Assembly (NCBI GenBank): GCA_029556545.1
Contig: JAKQEQ010000193.1
Location: forward strand, 141,262-205,261
DNA length: 64,000 bases
Reading direction: 5' to 3'
Origin: Candidatus Hydrogenedentota bacterium
Lineage (GTDB): Bacteria > Hydrogenedentota > Hydrogenedentia > Hydrogenedentales > JAGMZX01
Positions 59,766-64,000 of this stretch are shown here, piece after piece. The translations under genes and the position numbers were made by a program. Below the pieces are notes generated by a model, which was given only the letters and a program-made list of their open reading frames with translations, searched no databases and was not told the DNA's origin. Within the stretch, counting starts at the first letter, position 1. Each line of letters begins with the position of its first letter.

Positions 59766-61154
59766 ATGCGTGAATTAAGCAGGCGGGCGTTTCTCGGGCA
59801 AGCGGCGGGCGTCGCCGCCGCGGGCGCGGCGTTCCAGATCGTCCCCCGCCACGCGATCGGCGGCGCGCGGGAAAAAGCCCCGAGCGAAAAACTGAACATC
59901 GCGGGCATCGGCGTCGGCGGGATGGGCGCGGCCAACCTGCGGGCGCTGCAAAGCGAGAACATCGTCGCGCTGTGCGACGTGGACCACGCCTATGCGGCGA
60001 AGACTTTCGCGGAGTACCCGAACGCCGCTCGCTACACCGACTACCGCGTCCTGCTCGAAAACGAGCGGGACCTCGACGCGGTGGTCATCGCGACGCCGGA
60101 CCACACGCACGCGGTCATCGCCATGGCCGCGATGCGGGCGGGGAAGCACGTCTACTGTCAGAAGCCGCTGACGCATACGGTGTACGAAGCGCGCACACTC
60201 GCCGAGGCCGCGAAAGCGACGGGCGTCCGCACGCAGATGGGCATCCAGGGTCATTCGAGCAAGGAAGCCCGGCAGATTTGCGAATGGATACAGGCGGGCG
60301 TCATCGGCGCGGTGCGCGAGGTCGTCGCGTGGTGCAGCCTGACCTACTATCCGTGGGGACATGCCGGGTGGAGTTCACCGCTCGCCGCGCGGCCCACCGA
60401 GACGCCGGCCGTGCCCGAGTCGCTCGATTGGGACCTGTGGATCGGCCCCGCGCTGTTCCGGCCCTACCATCCGACGTATCATCCGCTCACGTGGCGCAGT
60501 TGGTGGGATTTCGGCTGCGGCATGATGGGCGATCGCGGCGCGCACACGCTCGACCCGGTGTTCTGGGCGCTCGACCTCGGCGCGCCCTCGAGCGTCGAGG
60601 CGAGCAACACGGACCTCAATCCCGAGACGTATCCGATCGCTTCCGTCGTGCGTTACGAGTTCCCCGCACGTGGCGCTTTGCCGCCGGTGACGGTCACGTG
60701 GTACGACGGCTTGCAGCCGCCCGCGCCCGCCGGACTGGGCGATGCGCGCCTGCTCGGCGACGGCGAGGGCGGCGTGCTCTTCATCGGCGAACGCGGTTAC
60801 TTGACCGCGGGTGTCTACGGGAACAGCCCGCGGCTTGTGCCGGAGGAACGGGGGGATCGGGGACAGGCACGTCTCGAAGACTCGCTTGTGCCAGTCCCCA
60901 TGGTGGCGGAGACGATCCCGCGCGTGAAAGGCTCGCACGAGATGGACTGGGCGCTGGCCTGCAAGGAAGGGCGGCCCGCGTGCGCGGATTTCGGCTACTC
61001 GGGGCCGCTCACGGAAATGGCGCTGCTCGGGAACATCGCGAAGCGGCTGCCGGGCAAGACGCTGCATTGGGACAGCGCCTCGATGACCTTCTCGAATTCG
61101 GAGGAGGCGACTGCGTTCGTGAATCCGCCGTACAGAGACGGCTGGCGGCTTTGA
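59766..61154 (+). CDS. Tat-exported Gfo/Idh/MocA-type oxidoreductase
   Basis: The 462-aa protein starts MRELSRRAFLGQAAGVAAAG, a twin-arginine signal. It has a NAD-binding GVGGMGAANLRAL, VVIATPDHTHAVIA, QKPLTHTVYEAR (catalytic Lys) and the usual C-terminal alpha/beta domain. An inverted repeat inserted at 60859-60899 adds the run GQARLEDSLVPVP in frame, lengthening a surface loop. It would oxidise a sugar derivative in the periplasm. Confidence 0.9.
   Translation: MRELSRRAFLGQAAGVAAAGAAFQIVPRHAIGGAREKAPSEKLNIAGIGVGGMGAANLRALQSENIVALCDVDHAYAAKTFAEYPNAARYTDYRVLLENERDLDAVVIATPDHTHAVIAMAAMRAGKHVYCQKPLTHTVYEARTLAEAAKATGVRTQMGIQGHSSKEARQICEWIQAGVIGAVREVVAWCSLTYYPWGHAGWSSPLAARPTETPAVPESLDWDLWIGPALFRPYHPTYHPLTWRSWWDFGCGMMGDRGAHTLDPVFWALDLGAPSSVEASNTDLNPETYPIASVVRYEFPARGALPPVTVTWYDGLQPPAPAGLGDARLLGDGEGGVLFIGERGYLTAGVYGNSPRLVPEERGDRGQARLEDSLVPVPMVAETIPRVKGSHEMDWALACKEGRPACADFGYSGPLTEMALLGNIAKRLPGKTLHWDSASMTFSNSEEATAFVNPPYRDGWRL
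60859..60899. repeat. REP-like inverted repeat inside a coding sequence
   Basis: GGGGACAGGCAC (60859-60870) and GTGCCAGTCCCC (60888-60899) pair at 11 of 12 positions. The insert keeps the reading frame of the oxidoreductase. A related GGGGACAGTCCC occurs at about 54642. Confidence 0.75.
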
Positions 61155-61213
61155 CGCCGCACGATGGACGGCATCGGCGGCAGGAAGCGCAACCGGCGCA
61201 CAAGGAGCAGTTC

Positions 61214-62509
61214 ATGGCCAGTGGAATGAATCGACGAGGGTTTCTGCGAACCGCCGCGGCGGCGCTTGCGGGACCGACCATCCTCACGCGTTGCGCCACG
61301 ACCGGCGCGCCGCGCCCCGCGCCGAGCGAGCGGGTGACGCTCGGGGCCATCGGCCTGGGATGGCAGGGGCCGGACAACCTGGGCCAGTTCCTCCAGCGGA
61401 AGGACGTGCAGGTCGTGGCCGTGTGCGACGTGGACCGGAACCACCTCCAGCGCGTGAAGGAGATGGTGGACCGCACGTATGACAACGCGGATTGCGCGGT
61501 GTACGCCCATTTCGAGGAACTGCTGGCGCGCGGCGACCTCGACGCCGTGAGCATCGCGCTGCCGGACCACTGGCATGCGATTCCCGCGATTATGGCCGCG
61601 GACGCCGGGCTGGACGTCTACGGCGAGAAGCCGCTCGCGCATACGCTAATCGAGGGCCGCGCCATCTGCAACGCCATCAAGCGCAACGACCGCGTCTGGC
61701 AAACGGGGAGCTGGCAGCGCAGCGTCGAGAACTTCCACCGCGCGGCGGAACTCGTCCGCAACGGCCGGATCGGCAAGGTCAGCCGGGTCGAGGTCGGCCT
61801 CGGCCAGGGCTACGACGATTACGCGGGCACGAAGGACCAGACGGCGGAACAGCCGCCGCCGCCCGAACTGGACTACGACAAGTGGCTCGGGCCCGCGCCC
61901 GTGTCGCCCTACGTGCCGGCGCGCATTCACAAGAACTGGCGGTGGGTCATGGATTACGGCGGCGGGCGCATCATGGACTGGGTCGGGCACCATCTCGATA
62001 TCGCGCATTGGGGCCTCGGGCTCGACCATACCGGCCCCGTCCTGGTCGAGGGTACGGGCGTGATCCCGCGGGGCGGCGTGTGGGACGCGCCGACGGATTA
62101 CGACTGCGCCTGCACGTATGCGGGCGGGCTGACCATCGAGATAAGCAGCCGGTTCCCGATGGGTACGAAATGGTTCGGCGAAGACGGCTGGCTATTCGTC
62201 ACGCGCGGGCAATTGACCGCGGAACCCGCGTCCGTGCTCGACGAATTCATCGGTGACGACGAAATCCGGCTCTACAAGAGCAGGAACCACATCGGGAATT
62301 TCATCGAGTGCGTCAAATCGCGCGAGACGACCATTACCCCCGCCGAGACGGCCCACCGGTCCGCGTCGGTCGGCCACCTGTGCGACATCGCCATCTACAC
62401 GGGCCGCAGAATACGCTGGAACCCGGAGACGGAGGAAATCCTCGACGACCCCGGCGCAAGCGAAATGCTCGCGCCAAGATACCGCGCGCCCTGGGTGCTC
62501 AAGACGTAA
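61214..62509 (+). CDS. Tat-exported Gfo/Idh/MocA-type oxidoreductase, second copy
   Basis: The 431-aa protein starts MASGMNRRGFLRTAAAALAG, a twin-arginine signal with a possible lipobox (ILTRC). It has IGLGWQGPDNLGQFLQR, SIALPDHWHAIPAI, EKPLAHTLIEGRAI (catalytic Lys) and GGRIMDWVGHHLDIAHWGL, the variant of the family common in the PVC group. It lies 59 bp after the first enzyme. ATG 61214 follows AAGGAGCAGTTC. Confidence 0.92.
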   Translation: MASGMNRRGFLRTAAAALAGPTILTRCATTGAPRPAPSERVTLGAIGLGWQGPDNLGQFLQRKDVQVVAVCDVDRNHLQRVKEMVDRTYDNADCAVYAHFEELLARGDLDAVSIALPDHWHAIPAIMAADAGLDVYGEKPLAHTLIEGRAICNAIKRNDRVWQTGSWQRSVENFHRAAELVRNGRIGKVSRVEVGLGQGYDDYAGTKDQTAEQPPPPELDYDKWLGPAPVSPYVPARIHKNWRWVMDYGGGRIMDWVGHHLDIAHWGLGLDHTGPVLVEGTGVIPRGGVWDAPTDYDCACTYAGGLTIEISSRFPMGTKWFGEDGWLFVTRGQLTAEPASVLDEFIGDDEIRLYKSRNHIGNFIECVKSRETTITPAETAHRSASVGHLCDIAIYTGRRIRWNPETEEILDDPGASEMLAPRYRAPWVLKT

Positions 62510-62701
62510 TACGCCAGCCTTGCCTCTCCCCGCGCGCGGCGCAAGCGCCTGCGTTGCGCGTCGGGACGGTGGCGCGGTTCCGGCCTTCGTCACGCGCGGC
62601 GCGTGACTTCGGCGTGGCAAGCAAGAGACCTGCCACAATGGAGCAACGGAAGGGCACAACGAACGAGTTGTTTTTCTCGTGTATTGTGCTATTCTGTGCG
62701 C

Positions 62702-62923
62702 ATGGGAATCATCGAAGCGAAGTTCGAGAACGGGGTATTGCGCCCCTTGCGTCGGCTCTCGTTGCGCGCCGGCGAGCAAGTGGGCATTTTCGTGGTGCGG
62801 CATCCTGACCCGGCGCGCTGGGTTATCGCCCGCCTGTCCAAGCGAAGCACGGAAGACGAAGACCTCGCGAAGGGTGGTATAGACGAGTGGGCCGCCGCGC
62901 TCGATCTCGAGGACCGGCGGTGA
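62702..62923 (+). CDS. AF2212/DUF104-like antitoxin
   Basis: The 73-aa protein MGIIEAKFENGVLRPLRRLS has RAGEQVGIFVVR and a C-terminal helix DEWAAALDLEDRR. It shares its N-terminal pattern with the protein at 55235. It sits directly before a mazF-type reading frame (overlap of 4 nt), so the pair would be a toxin-antitoxin unit. Confidence 0.8.
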   Translation: MGIIEAKFENGVLRPLRRLSLRAGEQVGIFVVRHPDPARWVIARLSKRSTEDEDLAKGGIDEWAAALDLEDRR

Positions 62924-63270
62924 GGCGCGGCGACATTTGACGGGCCGAACTGGGCCCCTACCGTCCCCGGGAGCAAACAGGTCGCCGGCCTGTTGTCGTC
63001 TGGCAAAGTGATACGTTGATCCGCGCGCTCCAGTCCGTGCTTGTGGTTCCGCTCACCACAAATCTCGACCGCGCCCGCCTTGCCGGCACGGCGATGATTG
63101 AAGCCAGCGTTGCGGGGCCGCCGGAACCTTCCGTCGCGTTGGCGTTTCAGATGCGCGCGGTGCCGAAGGCATGTCTTCGTTCTCGTATTCGGCGTCTCAG
63201 CGAGGCCGAACTCGGCGAACTGGAGTTGGCGACGGATGAGGCGCTCGGCCGTGTCGAACCGAGAGACTGA
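62920..63270 (+). pseudogene. MazF-like toxin with an early TGA stop
   Basis: Reading from GTG 62920 gives VRRGDI, then TGA at 62938, then RAELGPYRPREQTGRRPVV and a full MazF-like body (LVVPLTTNLDRARLAGTAMI, VALAFQMRAVPKACL). In MazF proteins the position is Trp (GDIW), so TGG mutated to TGA. Neighbouring genes end in TGA, which argues against recoding. A later start at 63016 (TTG) would leave a protein without its N-terminal strand. The toxin is probably inactive. Confidence 0.8.
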
Positions 63271-63549
63271 GTCGGCGGGCGGTCACCAGCGCGCAATATG
63301 AAGACCGTCACCCCCGCCGAGGGGCGCACGCATTGTTTCGCCCCTTCTGGGCTTGGTGTCCTTGTGTAACCCCGTCCCCGGGGCGTTGTCCTGGGCTGAT
63401 ATGTGTTTGCCGCTTCGGGGCGACGGCCCACCCCGCTTGTGAAACAATCGACGGGCCCAACGGCCAGAATTCAAGACGCGCAAGACAGAAGCCTTTACCG
63501 AGCGCGAATGGCTTGGTCCGCGTCACGCGGAGGGTCGTCGAGTAGGCGA
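63271..63549. other. Gap holding a dispersed-repeat-like sequence
   Basis: No gene is supported. The stretch contains a run that in reverse reads SPGQRPGDGVTQGHQAQKG, resembling an interspersed motif I know from PVC-type genomes. It separates the mazF remnant from the glutamate synthase-like gene. Confidence 0.5.
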
Positions 63550-64000
63550 TTATCCGAGAATGGCGTCCACCTCTTCGCGGTCCACGTCCATGATGTAGCG
63601 GATGTTGGAGATTTCCGCCGCTTCTCGGGTCAGCGCGGCGATGTCGTCGCGGGACAGGTACCCCAGGGAGAACTTGCGGCTTCCCGCCATGAGCTGACGC
63701 AGCCCCTGGGCAAGGCGCTCGTAGTAGGTGTACAGGCCCAGCGCGCCCGTCGGCAGCTTCTCGAAGGTGTCGTCATCCAGTCTCTTGCGCAACTCGACGG
63801 CGGTCACGAAGATGTCTTCTTTGGTGTTGCCGAAGCGCGCGACGTAAACGGGGACCTGCCGTGCGTCGATGCTGCGGCCGATGGTCTTGCCGACCATGGC
63901 GGCGGCGACCGGCGCGCGGGCCATGCCGATGAGCTTCACGAACGGCGCGCCGAGGGCGAGTCCCTTGAAAATGTGGTCTTCGAAGGAGAACCCGCCGGCG
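63550..64000 (-). CDS. FMN-binding glutamate synthase-type protein (C-terminal part; start outside window)
   Basis: The minus-strand frame is open from the right edge. Its first residues, AGGFSFEDHIFKGLALGAPF, VKLIGMARAPVAAAMVGKTI, match the FMN-domain end of GltB-like glutamate synthases (DHxFKxLALGAP, then K in the active-site loop region). The C-terminus is helical (LPTGALGLYTYYERLAQGLR, REEVDAILG). Only the last 150 residues are here, so the domain order upstream is unknown. Confidence 0.75.
   Translation of the reverse strand, partial: AGGFSFEDHIFKGLALGAPFVKLIGMARAPVAAAMVGKTIGRSIDARQVPVYVARFGNTKEDIFVTAVELRKRLDDDTFEKLPTGALGLYTYYERLAQGLRQLMAGSRKFSLGYLSRDDIAALTREAAEISNIRYIMDVDREEVDAILG

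Noticed and set aside
62938-62940. TGA read as Trp (alternative genetic code)
   Set aside because: Neighbouring genes such as gmd and mazE-like 62702 end at TGA and use TGG for Trp, so a nonsense mutation is simpler.

Overview
The right quarter of the window (about 48.8-64 kb) reads as a bacterial chromosome. It has an initiator tRNA gene, MutY, GDP-sugar enzymes, a YchF-type GTPase, Tat-exported Gfo/Idh oxidoreductases, a DUF1080 protein, an RHS remnant, toxin-antitoxin pairs, Shine-Dalgarno (SD) led genes and many short dispersed repeats. The mix of DUF1080, Tat-Gfo/Idh and 'SPDRATG' repeats suggests a GC-rich Gram-negative lineage of the Planctomycetes/Hydrogenedentes type. I cannot fix the taxon from this window.

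The left three quarters are a mobile element, with a tyrosine integrase lying against the 3' end of the tRNA-fMet gene (47.46-48.86 kb). Reading leftwards from that junction, it holds: a DNA-processing block (excisionase-like protein, OB-type protein, archaeo-eukaryotic primase, VirD4-like coupling ATPase); seven members of an unrecognised ~200-residue protein family, one fused to a Lon-like domain; three copies of a small membrane domain; a 9-kb block (23-32 kb) of ArdC, MoxR-type AAA and VWA proteins and small plasmid-type proteins separated by hairpins; an Orc1/Cdc6-type initiator with an AT-rich candidate origin; and a ParA/RHH partition pair. At the far left, after a recombination joint at about 2.74 kb, are a truncated SNF2 helicase and an N6-adenine methyltransferase, in the order of a class 1 DISARM locus.

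The striking point is that the element carries archaeal-type information signals. At least seven genes have a BRE/TATA-like box (such as CGAAAGCTTTATATA) whose centre is 24.5-29.5 bp from a start codon, usually 26.5 bp and usually without an SD. That is the geometry of archaeal leaderless transcripts. Together with Orc1/Cdc6, the primase and dyad repeats resembling origin recognition boxes, this suggests an archaeal-type replicon sitting in a bacterial chromosome. A decayed copy of the element's VWA gene at 55.5 kb, beyond the tRNA, argues that the association is old and not an assembly artefact.

Nested inside the element is a 12.2-kb transposon (7396-19643) of the recombinase-in-trio (RIT) type. 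It has matching 28-bp terminal inverted repeats and 8-bp flanking direct repeats, and it splits a 120-codon gene whose two halves rejoin exactly in frame. Its cargo is a bacterial envelope-remodelling set: a two-component system, an isoprenylcysteine-methyltransferase-like membrane enzyme, a dolichyl-phosphate-mannose-synthase/ArnC-like glycosyltransferase, a double lipid-A-biosynthesis N-terminal domain protein, an ArnT-like transferase, LptB and two small membrane proteins. It also carries a paralogous copy of the gene pair it disrupted. The window therefore shows three layers: a bacterial chromosome, an archaeal-signal element, and a bacterial-cargo transposon.
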